From assembly GCA_007258455.2 (NCBI GenBank), contig VDFB02047230.1, forward strand, positions 155,787,413 through 155,851,412: a stretch of DNA of 64,000 nucleotides. Reading direction: 5' to 3'. Positions within the stretch are counted from its first letter, which is position 1, and each line of letters opens with the position of its first letter. The position numbers were made by a program, and so were the translations under genes. Source of the DNA: Sequoia sempervirens. Taxonomy: Eukaryota; Streptophyta; Pinopsida; Cupressales; Cupressaceae. The notes beneath the pieces are model-generated. The model saw nothing but the letters and a program-made list of their open reading frames with translations, was not told the DNA's origin and ran no database searches. Positions 44,220 to 57,400 of the stretch are shown here, piece by piece.

Positions 44220-45527
44220 TTTCTAGATACCATAATTAGTTCCATCGAATCATGGATAATCATAAACCATTTTTCCAGCCATCCTGGACCTTCCTCAAGC
44301 AATTAAGCTCTTCACCAAGGAACCAAGCTTTGATACCAATTGTTGAACAATACAACTGAGAGGGGGGTGAATCGGTTGTCACCAAGTCAAACTCTTAAAT
44401 CATTTACTGGAACAAGATCTAGATACTACTTAAATGATTAAACATTAAGTGCAAAAAAATGAAAGCCATCACATAAACATAGTAACACTAGATTTATGTG
44501 GAAAACCCAATAAGGGAAAAACCATGGTGAGGATTAACTCACACTATAAAGAATATCAATATTGATTACAAAAAGACTCACTGCCTGAAATAAGGACTCA
44601 CTATCCAATAGTGCTACAACCCAAAGGGCTCACTGCCATAGAGATACAAAGAAGATCTATTATAGAGAGACTACAATCTTAATGAAACAAAGGATTCCAC
44701 CACAATTTTTCCCACACATGCATGAATGATAGAGTTTTCCTTCTGCTTACTACATCCAGAAACTCAACAATAAGCTTCACATTGATTTGCCACACTCTCA
44801 ACACACACACTCACTGAATAGAATCAATGTCGCACAAAATTGCACTTTCTTTTTTCTTTTTTTCACTCTTCTTCGCTCTTGCCTCAGTTATCTTCCTCAT
44901 CAACTCATCTTGCATTTATACCATCTTCAACTTTAAAACATATCCAAAGTCGGCCATCCAAATAAAATTCAAATTAGGTTGGCACAAAGACATCCTAGGG
45001 TGGAATTAGAATGAGGGAAACCCATACACATGCTTCAAGGGACCCAAAAGATCCAATGTGCTTCACCATTCTCAAAAGTAGTATTTCACACAAGGTCGGC
45101 CAAACCAGTGTAAAACACATAGAACCATTAAGCACGAATCTTCCAAATGTCAAAACTATCTTCAATAGAACCAGGGAAACACAATTCTAGAACCACAAGT
45201 CATAAGACTTCATCAAAGAGAAATTCAGACCAACAACATTTCTCCCAGACCTCAACCAGAAACACAGAAAACCATAGTTCAAAATTGGTGAACACATCTT
45301 GCACTGTACAACGAATCAACAACCAAAAATCTGGATATAACATCTTCTAACAACCATGAACAACATATCTAAACCGCACAACCACAAGATAAAATCTGGC
45401 CCAAAAACCAAAGCAACCACTAAATACATGCAACATATCTTTATTAAATTTTTCTTAATAGCCTCAACATATATAGTCAACAACAACTAGTAGATACCCA
45501 GTTGACTGGTTGACATCCATGACAACA
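44220..45527 (-). mobile_element. Copia element K: 5' LTR, PBS and start of gag
   Basis: Reverse strand. LTR 44341-45527 (1187 bp) begins TGTTGTCATGGATG and ends TTGTTCAACA. Next to it is ATTGGTATCAAAGC (44340-44327), a tRNA-Met primer site with one change. Then a gag start at 44282 (MAGKMVYDYP, FDGTNYGI) carries two stops. After about 20 codons the element is cut off. Its C-run and CTCAGTTGT near the LTR end make it a relative of element A. Confidence 0.8.
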
Positions 45528-47829
45528 CCTTCAATCTTTCCACAATACTTTCATTCTTGCAACAAAATTTAATAATATATTTCAATCATCTAGACTTAAA
45601 TTAAGGTTTTAAACTCAAATTGGGAAACATAAGCTAAGAGCTCTAAAACTAGGTCAAGACAATATTATTCATGAACAAAGTAGAAAATTGAGTATTTGTA
45701 CCTAACAAATTGAAAGAATCAATAGAAAAATAAGATACATTAGGAATTTTTATGAGGCCCCAATATTCTTATATAATATTGGTCATTGTATTGTAACAAG
45801 GTCACAACAAATGATAGCTTTTTTTATTAAAATGTTGTGGAAAATTTAAATTCCAAAATATCTAGTTCAACTAAAGAAGGTAAAAGCATGGTAAATATTA
45901 AGCAAATAAAAAAGAGAGAGTATTAATTAGAGTTTATGAAGCATTAGTTAATCAAGTAATGCTTGCATGCATGAGTTCATTAATAATTTCAAACTGTGTA
46001 AGTGTTAATAGAAATGAAAAAAGAACCACAAGTATAATTCACTTGACTTCTAAAGTAGACATTGATCTACATGTGATTTGTAATGTACAATTGTAGACAT
46101 GTCACCAATTTTAGATACTTCTTTGTTCCCAACTAGACATCTATAGCCTTGACTAGATATAGGATTTATCTCATTTTAAATACTTCTCTATTGGCAGTCA
46201 AGTGTCCATAGATGTGGTAGATATTCTTGAGATTGCAATATTTTTCTTTTCTTTTATTCTTAATCTAAAATTTTGATGTATTTTTCTTCTTTTAATATAT
46301 AAGACATGAAAGTTTTTTTGGGATGGGGACCACCATGGTAAAATAGGTTTAAATATTAAGGGGGGTCTAAATTACCTAGACCATAGAGCATCACCTAAAC
46401 AAACTTAAAAGATTTAATATGTTCTATGAAATAACATGATTAAATAAGACTATAATAAATCCAAAGCAAACAAATCAAATCAAATTTGATTTAATAACAT
46501 TAAAATGATTTTAACTTGTTTGACATCCTAAACCTAATGCCTAGATTTAAACACTCAAGGTTGTCTTATCAAGATACATTTTTAACCTAGTTACAACAAC
46601 AACCTATAAAATATGAAAACCAAAACCAAACCATGTGACAAACTAAATTGTAACAAAAGGTGGGAGGGTGTGAAAATATAACATCTAAATTTTTTTCCTA
46701 TAGCAAACAAAAAAATAAATTGTTCAACAAAACACATGACAAAAAGTTTAAAAATGAAAAAAATATAAAACATCACACCAAAATCCTAACCCACTCTTTA
46801 CAAATATCCAAGAGATTCAAGACTACATCTTTACACTACTGACTTTGGTTATTCTAAATATATAAAACAATAATGTTTTCCCCATTATGATCTTAAGTCT
46901 ACCAGTAATATCATTGAATTCTAGAAAGAAATTTTTGTTTGTTATTTCCTCAAATTCTACACATCATTATCATGTAGGATTGACAATTAAGATAACTCAT
47001 GTTCAATATGAACATAAATTTTCCTACCTACACCAATATAATTAAAATAAATTATAAGATTTAAGTAAGAAAGATAAATCTTATATTATAATAATAAAAT
47101 CCTTCAAAACATCATTTTTTCATGTGCAACCAATATTTTCTCATTTGTGTTACATTAGAACTCTTTCACACAAGAGTCCCCATGATGTTTCACTAAATAT
47201 CGACATTCATTTTGAAAACTATAAATTGTACATCTTCATTTTGATGAATCATAATTTTTTTTTAATTTATATTTATATGTATAACCATCTCAATAAAAAC
47301 ATATTTTATTCTCTTTTATTTAATAATTTAATTTTAATAATACTAAGTAATTACTTTAAAAAATATTTTTTTATTTATACAATTAAATGTGAAAGTAAAG
47401 AAATCATATTTCACAATTTACAATATTGATTAATATTATGATGTCTAATAGTCAACACCCTATTGTTTGTGGATTAGATAATGTGGTCTAAAAGATTAAT
47501 CTACAACCCACGAAAATTTAATACATCAATGGCTACGAAAGGAACAATAATTAAGTTTATTGTTGACTACACTAACATGTTTTTCATGTTTTTAACGGTC
47601 AGTTAAATGATACTACTTCAATATATTTCACCACTGTCTACCTGACGTTTAGAGCTTTAAATTATAAATTTCAATTTTATATTTATGTTAATAAACAAGT
47701 ATTATGTAATTCAGGTGAGTGAATGAATGAATTTTTAATGTTTATGTGATTTAAAATAGTTTATAGGATAATTAGTTCTATTTATTTATTTATTTAAAGA
47801 GATGATGAGCATCCCAACTTCTAGTTTTC
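45528..47829. other. AT-rich DNA, nothing recognised
   Basis: No gene, RNA or clear repeat seen on either strand over 2.3 kb. Short open frames are AT-rich noise. Confidence 0.45.
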
Positions 47830-48250
47830 TAGTGAATAAACTCTATTAAGAAACTACTATCAAGATATTTGCATGTTTGTCTTAGATGTCCTTGACGATA
47901 TTGCACTCCATAATAAAGTGATTTTTTTATCCATTGCCTTCGTAGTGCAAAAAATACACACTTTCTTCCCATGCTTCTTTAGGTCTTTTCTACTATCCCG
48001 TTTCACATTGGAGTTGATGAGAGTTAGTTTTTAGTTAAGCAATAAGAATCTTGACTCTCCACAAAATACTAGGCACTAAGTACACTTTCTGTTGATGATT
48101 ACACATGGAGTTGAACTCTTCAAGTTAATATTTATCTTTCTCCTTAGCACTTTACCCCATAGACACATGACTCTTTAATTAGAGGACAACTAGGAATATG
48201 AAGGGCAATCTCAAAAGCATTTGTCATTTAGAGTTTCTTAAAATATCTTA
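47830..48250 (-). pseudogene. Possible LINE pol remnant (zinc-binding end)
   Basis: Reverse strand near 47960-47860 reads KHGKKVCIFCTTKAMDK and, after a frameshift, NHFIMECNIVKDI. This resembles the CxxC...HFxxxC zinc-binding domain after plant LINE reverse transcriptases. An upstream WRVKI-like piece (about 48060) is where the family has its W-K motif. Heavily decayed; the assignment rests on spacing of a few residues. Confidence 0.35.
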
Positions 48251-48841
48251 GTGAGTGTTATTGAGAACTTTTAAGAGTTTTTAAAGATAAGTCGTTCTTT
48301 AGATTTTGTTGTAGTAGGCAAGCCTAACACTTTAAGCTTCAAAATTTAAGATGTTTGTGGTCTGATAAATTTTAAAAAAATTGTGAATGTTAAAATATTT
48401 CACTGACTTTTTAAAAAACTCAAATAATTTTCTTACAAAAAAATATTTAACTTTATTGATAGTAGATGAATGACATGGGACAACAAAATATTATAAGATT
48501 GTGAAATAAATTTCTAACCCTATCCAACAAACACCACTTGAAAATCTAAAAAGTGATGACTCTTACTTTTATGGACAAGATAATAACTTATCATCTAACA
48601 TTATTTTTGGTTTCATGAAACCCCTACTCTAACAAAATAGTTCCTAAAATGGACTTCATGGAACTCCTTCCTTGGTCATTATAGGCTAAGTATGAGACAA
48701 AATATAGGGTGTTTCCATAGGGTACCATCCATGCACTTGCCCCTTAGAAACTTGAAATTGAAAACTATTTTGTTTTTAAATGTTCTCATTATTTAGGAGG
48801 TGATATTTTTGTCTTATTAGAGAGTTGTGTAACTTTCTTTC

Positions 48842-49800
48842 AAATTTTGATGGCTTATCATGAATTAAGATATTTGATTATTTATCAAGAGTTATTTAAT
48901 CTTCATTGATCAAATTTTTCACTTTTCCAATACTTCATATTTAAAATATTGTAGACATAGTTTTTTCACAATCCATTAAAAAGATTTGAGAGTGCTTTTG
49001 AATTTAATTGTGCATAAATTTTTTACATCAATATTTTATTTTTAGGATGAGAAAATGTACACCTTTTTTATTTAAATAATTACTTCTTTCATTCCCTTTA
49101 TTTCCTCTCCTTGAGTAAATAAAAAACTACATTATAACTATGTATAAAAAATAGAAAACATACTCTATATACATATACATATAGTATTTTTATACTAAAT
49201 TCACACTATTATTTATTTTAACACAAAATCAATTTTAAGTTTTGTTGAACATTAATATATATGTTGATGGCTTATCTTAATAGAGATACTTACTCTTTAT
49301 TGAGATTTTTTTAATCTTCATTAAGATTGAGGAAATATTTCACTTTTCCAATATCTTCATATTTAAAGAATTTGAGACATTGTATTTTCACAATCCATTA
49401 AAAATATTGAGAATGCTTTTGAATTTAACAATATAGAATTTTTTACATTAATATTTCACTCAATGATCTATTATCATTGTGAAAAAATATACACTATTTA
49501 AAGAATTACTTCTTTCATTCCCTTTATTTCTTCTTCATAGTTTAATTAAAAACCACATTGCAAACATATTTATCTTCACTTGCTTTATGTATTTCCTAAG
49601 ATAGATCATGAAATTTGATTGATGAGAAAACTCAATCAAATCCAAAAAAATATCTTACTAAAAAATCATATAATAATAAAATATAGCTAAATATATAAAA
49701 CATTGAAATATATATATTATTTTTTTATATTTATTCTAAAATTACATTATTCTTTATTTATCACATAAATCAAATCTATTTTTTGTTGAACATTAATATA
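48842..49800. repeat. Tandem duplication of an AT-rich unit of about 420-540 bp
   Basis: GATGGCTTATC starts both copies (48848 and 49265). TTTTCACTTTTCCAAT, TTCACAATCCATTAAAAA and TTCTTTCATTCCCTTTATTT follow in the same order in each. The copies differ by many substitutions and indels. Confidence 0.7.
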
Positions 49801-49844
49801 CTATTTTAACTTATCAAAGGGTTGTAGTTCAACTGATTGAGCAC

Positions 49845-50110
49845 AATTTTTTTTATTGGAAGAAAAGCTTTATTAAAATAAATTCAATTGTAGCCAAACA
49901 AAGCAATAACAATGCACATATTCATTACACAACAACAACTTGTAGAATAATATGCTACAACAAGATAAGCGAAGGACAAGTCAAGTTGTATCTTTGAGAA
50001 AAAAACCCCTTAGAAGCTAAAGCATCCCATTGTTTGGAACATAGCATGTCCTGTGTAGAATCGGGGCAATCTGGAGCAAGAAACAAAGGGCCACATCCTC
50101 ATCTAATGAT
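49845..50110 (-). mobile_element. Short LINE 3' end or retrocopy with poly(A) and long TSD
   Basis: On the reverse strand it ends AATAAAGC...CCAATAAAAAAAA, a polyadenylation-like signal and A-tail. On both sides lies a 24-bp word, GTAGTTCAACTGATTGAGCA then CAAT (from about 49820) and GTAGTTCAATTGATTAAGCA then TAAT (from about 50115). The copies differ at three sites, as expected of an old LINE-made target duplication. The body has no coding similarity. Confidence 0.55.
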
Positions 50111-50139
50111 GGTATGTAGTTCAATTGATTAAGCATAAT

Positions 50140-50460
50140 TAGTGAGGATGATGGTATGTGATTAAAAAGTCATTCACCAAAGTTCAAACCCTTAGAGGAA
50201 GTCATTCATTAAGGTTCAAACTTTTGGAAGAGGGAAGTCATTCACCAAGGTTCAAACCAGGAAGTGGGTCATGTTCTAGATACTTAGGTGACTTTAACAG
50301 ACAAGATCCCCCCTCATGACTAGTTAACAAAAGAAAGACTTCTAATTTAGATGTATACTTACTTTGTCATGTTCTATACACTTAGGTGACTTTGACAAAC
50401 AAGACCTCCCCTCATGACTGCTTAACAAAAGAACAACTTCTGATTTAGATATATACTTTT
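50140..50460. repeat. Local tandem repeats
   Basis: AGTCATTCACCAAAGTTCAAAC repeats three times, in variants (about 50167-50258). A 98-bp unit starting TCATGTTCTA then occurs at 50269 and 50367. Confidence 0.7.
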
Positions 50461-50689
50461 GTTATAATCCAAAATGTAAAAAATAAAAATACCATCATCT
50501 ATATAATCCAACTATTTCCATAAAAAATATATACATACTATTTTAACTCTCACCACTATCTCCCTATCCTAGTGTAAGGTCTTTTCAAGACTACACATCA
50601 CCTTGTAAATAAATTTGAGGTGACAGTTTTAATTTCCAATATTTTAATGGTAGCTGCCTTGTTTATTTCATGACGTTACAGCTACACAC

Positions 50690-51110
50690 TTGCAGGATTT
50701 CTATTGTTCATATGGGATGCATCAGTGGAGATGATTCTTCAAATGAGTCTGGAAAAGATGCGGAGAAATTGGTTGGTAGCTTTTTCTGATAATTTATCTC
50801 TACTTGAGTTTCTCATTAGAGAATTGATAATTTTGTTGTACCCAAAGAGGAAAATGACCTTTATCCGGTTTTTCAGGTCTGGGATCGAGTAACATCCTAC
50901 GTAAATGCTCTTGGTGGAGATGTTTCTTCAGATGAGACTAGCAAGGATGTGAAGGAATTTATTTTGGGACCTTAGGCATTCCACCGATTAAACTTGAAGC
51001 AAGTTGATAGGCTTATACAAGTAAAAACAATTATTAAGCTTTCAAGGCATTTCCCCACATTGGATAGAGGTTGATTTGTTTCCTCAATCTTTTTTAGGAA
51101 GCTAGTGAAG
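50690..51110 (+). pseudogene. Unrecognised coding remnant with two related segments
   Basis: In separate frames GDDSSNESGKDAEKLVG (about 50722-50775) and GGDVSSDETSKDVKEFILG (about 50914-50970) are alike. The second segment continues past a stop as AFHRLNLKQVDRLIQVKTI. CAG occurs before both segments (50695 and 50877), as at intron ends. This looks like exons of a host gene fragment. I do not recognise the family. Confidence 0.25.
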
Positions 51111-53349
51111 AAAATTTCAGTGAAATAATATGCAGCTTATGAAAGTGCCCTTGTCATCGAAACTCAAATTTAGGTGGGATTTAAAAATTGGTGTCAAGTA
51201 ATAGATATCCCATATGCATTAACAACAAAGAGGGAAAAAACTAAACTCATTCATCTCAGTGGGACTTGCGATTGGAATGACAAGGGAGCACCCAAAGAAA
51301 GTCTCAGTCCAGTAGTGGTCATTTATGTGAGCGGATTGAGCAAGGCATTAGGGCATGGTCCTCAAGTTAGTCACTGCATAGAAACATTGCAGTGTGCAGC
51401 ATCCAGCAGTGATGCGCAAGTGAATCAGGATGGTTTGAAATAGTACCATGTGGTTCAGAGGCCAATCCAAGAAAGGGATAAGGATTCAAAAGCTATCCAT
51501 GGCCAAGTTCTAGGGCAACACTGGTTTTTGGATTGAATCTAGGAGTCTGTGTGTCTTCTTGAGGGTGGTATGTGTTGTGCTTTTGAAGATGCTGGAAGAG
51601 GGTATGGGTCCTCTTTCCTAATGCCAGAGGGGGCAATGAAGGGAATATGGGCCCTTAGTTATGTAGAACTTTTGTAGTGAGCAAACAGAGGAGATATGGT
51701 TGGTGTGTTGTTCAAGTGGGGTGAATCGAAGAAATCTTACACGTGCAAGGTCTTAGTAGTTCTTGTCAAGCAAAGCAGGAGAGGTGTATGTGAGTGTTGA
51801 ACTAGGTTCAATGTTGCATTTGGGTATTTCCACATAGATGTGGGTACCAAGTTGGTGTAGAGAGTTCCATTCAGAATGGACTTGAAGGTGGTTGTTAGCA
51901 GAAGGTAACATTAGCCAAGTATGATCTTTGGAGTATCAATGTAGGGTTATGTAGTCGCACCAATCCGGGACTACATGTGCACCGAAGTAGTTCCCAAGGG
52001 ATGCTTCTAAGTCGCATCACAAGGATGTGCGCTAGGGCAACCCAGACTTGTGCCCTTAAGCCGAACACCCTAGCATCGATGTCAGATTGAGGCACTATCT
52101 ACAAACAAAGTTCAAGTTAGCCAACTAAGCATTGGAGTCGCTATCCAACAGTGGTTGCAAGTGATCCTCAAAAGTGAGGAGTTGAAAAGGAAGTCGACAT
52201 GGCCTACTAGCTAGGCAAGGATGTTGCAAAGTGTTGTGGAATGTCTATAGGGAAGCATAAGTCAATGGGGAACCTAACAAGGTGTAGTTGTTGCAACGAT
52301 GTTTGTGGGTGTTTCATGAAAGATAAGGGGGACCTATGCAACAACCATAGAGTTCAAGGTGTGAGTTCATGTCTAGGACAGAATCGAGGTGAAATTGAAG
52401 GGGGACTTGAGCCACAATCTCAACATTTAGGGCATAGGATCCTGACCAAGCTTAGATCCAAGGTGAAATTGATGGAGGACTCGGTCGCATCCAAGTGCAT
52501 TAGTTTAGGGTGTAGGATTGTGTCAGACACAACTCCAAGGTGAAATTGAAATGGGGGACTTGCACAACGCAGAGTTCAAGGTGTAGGATCATGTCTAGGG
52601 CTAATCCAAGGTGAAATTAGGTGGCAAGCAAGGCTAAGCGATTTGGAATACCACAAAGCCAAGTCACCAAGGCAGTCTTTAAGCACAACAAGTTTCATCA
52701 GTCAAGTGTGTTTAACAACATTACAGAGGTTTGCAAAAAGCTTTGAAGTTGAGCCAGGTACCACGGAGGTTGAAGTTAGTTGAGCTTTTGGTGCAAGGGT
52801 AATGTGAAAAATATGGACATGAAGTTGTGCCATACCAGCATTACGAGTACCCAAAAGAAACAAGGTGGATGCAAAGGTCACTCAATGCAGATGAAGTGTG
52901 CAAAGCAAGGTGTTTTGAGTCAACACCAAGGAAGACTCTAAGAGTTTGCAAAAGTACACCATGGAAAGTGGTAAAAAGTATGACAGGGTATTGAAGGATC
53001 GCCACACCCAGGATGTGTATTGGAAGACAAAGGTTGTTGTTCATCTTGGGTTGCAGTTTGACAGGCAAGAGACTCCAAGCAATTGAGTGGGTGCCAAGCT
53101 ACACCACAAAGTTGTTCCTACACAGTATACTAGTCAACGAAGGCTACGATATAGGGGCATCATAGGTAGACAAGATGGTGCAGCAAATAGAAGCTATGAA
53201 GTTGAAAGTTGAAGGAGTGATTTCAAGAAAAAGTGTCAGAAGCAGGGTATACTAGTCGACAGAGGCTAGGTATTGAACTTGCATAACCAAGTTGTCACAG
53301 TGAGAAGTCAAGGAAAGACCTTGCAAAGTGTTGTAGTGTCAAGGACATG
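51111..53349 (+). other. Non-coding DNA upstream of family F copy 2
   Basis: GC-richer, with repeated phrases such as AAGGTGAAATTGA (52386, 52461, 52540, 52607) and GTGTAGGAT. Frames of 60-100 codons here show no family. It leads without a visible break into the 3' internal tail of F copy 2 and is probably internal DNA of that element, perhaps a large non-coding (LARD-like) type. Confidence 0.4.
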
Positions 53350-54411
53350 CAACAAAGCTTCACTTTAGAATGAGACAAGATTTCTTTAGTTTAGCATTTG
53401 GATATCCCTTGGATAGGTTCATAAGTCTTTGCCAAGAAGTAGCTAAGGATGAGACCCATGCCATAGTTTCGATGTCGAGGACGTTGCCTATTTTTAAGTG
53501 GGGGAGAATGTAAGGAGCTTGAAGTGAACAATGCACTCGAGGAGCATTGGACCTAGCCTGAGTGTGGTGTAACTAGGTTGCACCCTTGGTGTTACAGGTT
53601 TGGTGCGGTGTGGTGCGCCAATGTGTGAGCCAGGTAAGTCGTAGTGGTCATGTGAGTTGGACACAGGAGTCTATTAGACATGACGTCTAGGACTCATCCA
53701 CAGGGCAGACTTAGTTGAGGAGCCACAGGGTGAACCATTGTGCACCCAGCAATTGTGAGGCGTGAACCAAGCTTGTAGTCCATTGGACAGGCTGAGTTGT
53801 ACTGGAAGCTGGCGCTTGGTGTTAGTGTTGCAGAGATGTTGAGGTGAGTTGGGACAACATAGTTCTAATGTTGAAGTCATGTTACTCAGGGTAGCGAGGG
53901 TAGTGTAGCACAGAGCATGCAGGGGTGTCAAGTCATGCTAAGCCATTGCACAAGAGTTGTAGGTTGCATTGAGGAGCAACTCTACAAGGCGAGTTGGATA
54001 CTTGTCAAAAGAGTTAGTTGGACGACGAGTCTACAAAGCAAAGAGGTCCCTATGGGTTATTTGGTGATAAGAAAATTCAGAAATGGGGGAGTCATCCAAA
54101 AGTTCATCATCATATCGATGTCTTGGAATCAAACTAATAGCTTATATAGGGATGTATGGTCGTTCAAATGGTGAGCACCATAGGGTTGCACCATCGCATC
54201 ACACCATAGAGGCACTGATGCGTTGCACTAAGATTTCACAGGAGGACACCCACAAAGTGCTCCTCAAACTCTTCCTTCCAAGAGTGAAACAAAAGTAGCT
54301 CCCGCCTAGAGTCAAGTCAACTGGCATGCAACTCAAACTAACTACATGCAACTGAAGATAACTGGACCATAACTGAACTGAACTAAACTGATAATGCCAC
54401 CCCACTCATGT

Positions 54412-54416
54412 AAATA
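54412..54416. repeat. Left target-site duplication of element G
   Basis: AAATA, repeated at 57888-57892. Copies 1 and 3 of family F show the unduplicated site (ATGCAAATATCAATCC near 38180; ATGTAAATATCAATCC near 62342). Confidence 0.9.
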
Positions 54417-57400
54417 TGTAGCACTCAGAAAATTAAGAGTGTTTTCAATCCGTTTTAAATCAGTATTAAAGAGAAAATAAGAGTATTTTCAATTTATTCA
54501 AAACATTATAAAAGGTTTCCAAGTAGTCAACATTGTTCATAACACTTCCAAAAGAGCTTAATAAAAGAGAATTTAAATTGCATTTCATGGATAATAGTAA
54601 TATCAATGTAATGTATCAAGATTATACAAAACATAAGTATTTCAATGACTTTCTCATATACATATATTCAACCACACTTGGAGGAATCAATCCTTCTAAT
54701 AGAAACATCTTTTCTATGCTAAGTTATAAAACTTTAACTTCTCAAATCAATGTTACATTAAATACTTTCAAAACATACTTCCATTTCAAGTTTCAACAAG
54801 GAATGTCAAAATACATATACATTTACAATGGGCTCCACAAGCCAAATCTGAATAATACATAAGTACATCAATAGCAAATAAAACTTGGAACCACCAACCG
54901 CCGTGACACCTTTGGTCTTCTTGCGAGCTGGGGCCAAGAATGTGATTCAAGTGCCTTTTCCGCCCAACCACGAAGTCCATGACTTCCCTGGGTCCCTTCC
55001 TAACTCGAAGGAATCCCCAGCCCTGCATAAAGGAGCCTAGCAACCCGAAACAGTAAAACAGGAGGGAACTCTCGATGCGTGCCTGATGCCTATATGCATT
55101 TCTAACATGAGAAATAAACACATTTCTTGCAACAGGAGGTGGCAGAGACATATAAATTTCTAGGCTTTTAAAATAAACCCATCTATTTCAATGGTACAAG
55201 TGCTTGGCCAAGCAAAATAATACAAGTAAATGGTAGTTTAGAAAAGGTAATACTACCGTCTCTGTTTGCCCACCTTCGGCACCCTGTCCCGGAAGTTACC
55301 ATAGTGAAGTATGAATAAATACCAAAGCAGAAAATTATGCATTTTCGTACATGTTTCAATCATTCAATTAATTCTAAAAGAATTTCAAATGTGACTTTCA
55401 GAACATCCTTTGTAAATTCAGTTGTAAGATCTCGTTTACTCTTTTGTAAGTAATCCTTTTCTGTTTTGAATAAAGGCTCTGTCTTTTTAAAAGAATAACA
55501 TATATGTCTTAATACTTTTCAGTGCATTATAAGAAAGAAGATTTAATCAATTTTGTTTGAAAGGAACAGTGTTTTTCTGTTTTCAGTATGCATTTCTAAT
55601 CTTTCCAAGCTCATGCTGACTGATAGTGTAATTCCCAATTTCAATACAGGTTTCAAAGTAGTAATAGTATACTGAAACAGTGCAATTTATTCAGAATTTC
55701 AGAGGTTTGGAAGATAATCTAGCATTCACATTTTATGTTGTATTCCTTTACTCAGGATTATACTTCTGTAAGTAAGTATATGTTAAAGTAATCAAGATGC
55801 TTTCCAGTTTACATGGTTTCTCAAAAACCTTTCTGTTCTTGTTTCAGGTTTAACATTGCTGAGATATTTGTGTATAATTAACAGAGTTCATACTATTTTC
55901 TGGAAATGGTTTTCCTGTTTCAGCTTGTATTTGTGTATAATTAACAGAGTTCATACTATTTTCTGGAAATGGTTTTCCTGTTTCAGCTTGTATTTGTGTA
56001 TAATTAACAGAGTTCATACTATTTTCTGGAAATGGTTTTCCTATTTCAGCTTGTATTTGTGTATAATTAACAGAGTTCATACTATTTTCTGGAAATGGTT
56101 TTCCTATTTCAGCTTGTATTTGTGTATAATTAACAGAGTTCATACTATTTTCTGGAAATGGTTTTCCTGTTTCAGCTTGTATTTGTGTATAATTAACAGA
56201 GTTCATACTATTTTCTGAAAATGGTTTTCCTATTTCAGCTTGTATTTTTGTATAATTAACAGAGTTCATACTATTTTTTGGAAATGAGTTTCCTGCTTCA
56301 ATTTGTATTTTGGCACATAATTAACAGAGTTCATACTATTTTCTGGAAATGAGTTTCCTGCTTCAATTTGTATTTGGCACATAATTAACAGAGTTCATAC
56401 TATTTTCTGGAAATGAGTTTCCTTACTGGCATTTGAGCGACATAAGGGCTCAGGGAAGCCCTTGCCCCTTTCCTATGGTTAGCAATTTTAAAACTCAGAA
56501 TAAAGAAAGACATTTTTACCTGTATAAACTGCATTCGAATTTATCTCAAAGACATTTTGATTTTATTCAGATGACAGATTTTTTATGCAGACCAAAAATG
56601 TAGATATATATATATAATTGCAATTACACTTGAGATCTTTTTAATAAAATGCAAAATTGCAACAGAATGAAAACCCTAATTCTGAAGAAAAGAATGTGTA
56701 TTCTATATTGCCACAAAGAGAAGCAAGCTATTACCCAGATTCAAAAATGAAATTGGAAAGATTTCTCAGTTGTTTGTACTCATATCATGGAATAAAACAA
56801 TTCATTCCTTCCATTTCCTTACTGCAGATTTTAAATTAAAAGAAGGCAAAGCATGAAAAGAACCTAGAAAATTTTGCTTCCAGTGCAGATGCCCAGCAAT
56901 ACCTTCTTCGCCTCTACTCCAGAGCTCTCGGATATGACTCAATCGAAGTCCTCTTTTCTTTCTTAAAGCTGTCTTCCTCTTTTCGAGGATCATGCATAAA
57001 ATTCCCAGATGACAGATATAGTTCTCATGCAATTTCTAAGGTTTGCCACATGCCAACTGCATTGTTGGTTTTAAGACATAATTTCCAGAGCCCAATGTTC
57101 TCTCGGGCTGTTCATTCTTCATTCTTTTGGAAAATTAATCATATACCAAAACAGAAATATATATCCCTTTTTATGCAAATCTATGATTTCATTTATGCAA
57201 AATACAATATTCTTATTCTTTTATTTATTTTGTTTTATTTATAATTAAAATTTCATTTATGCAAAACACAATATTTATTCTTTTATTTATTTTGTTTTAT
57301 TTTTAATTATATTTCTTTTAAAACAGATTTTTCCTTTTGTTGATCAAATATAAATGAGGAATAATTAAAATAGAATAAGCCATATTATTTTCACATTTTC

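Noticed and set aside
54786..55151. 121-codon reverse ORF inside element G
   Set aside because: No domain, repeat setting, and no second copy to test conservation. Chance frame in a moderately GC-rich stretch.
55855..56432. Regularly spaced direct repeats, as in a CRISPR array
   Set aside because: The whole 63-bp unit repeats without unique spacers, and the setting is a plant retroelement. It is a minisatellite.
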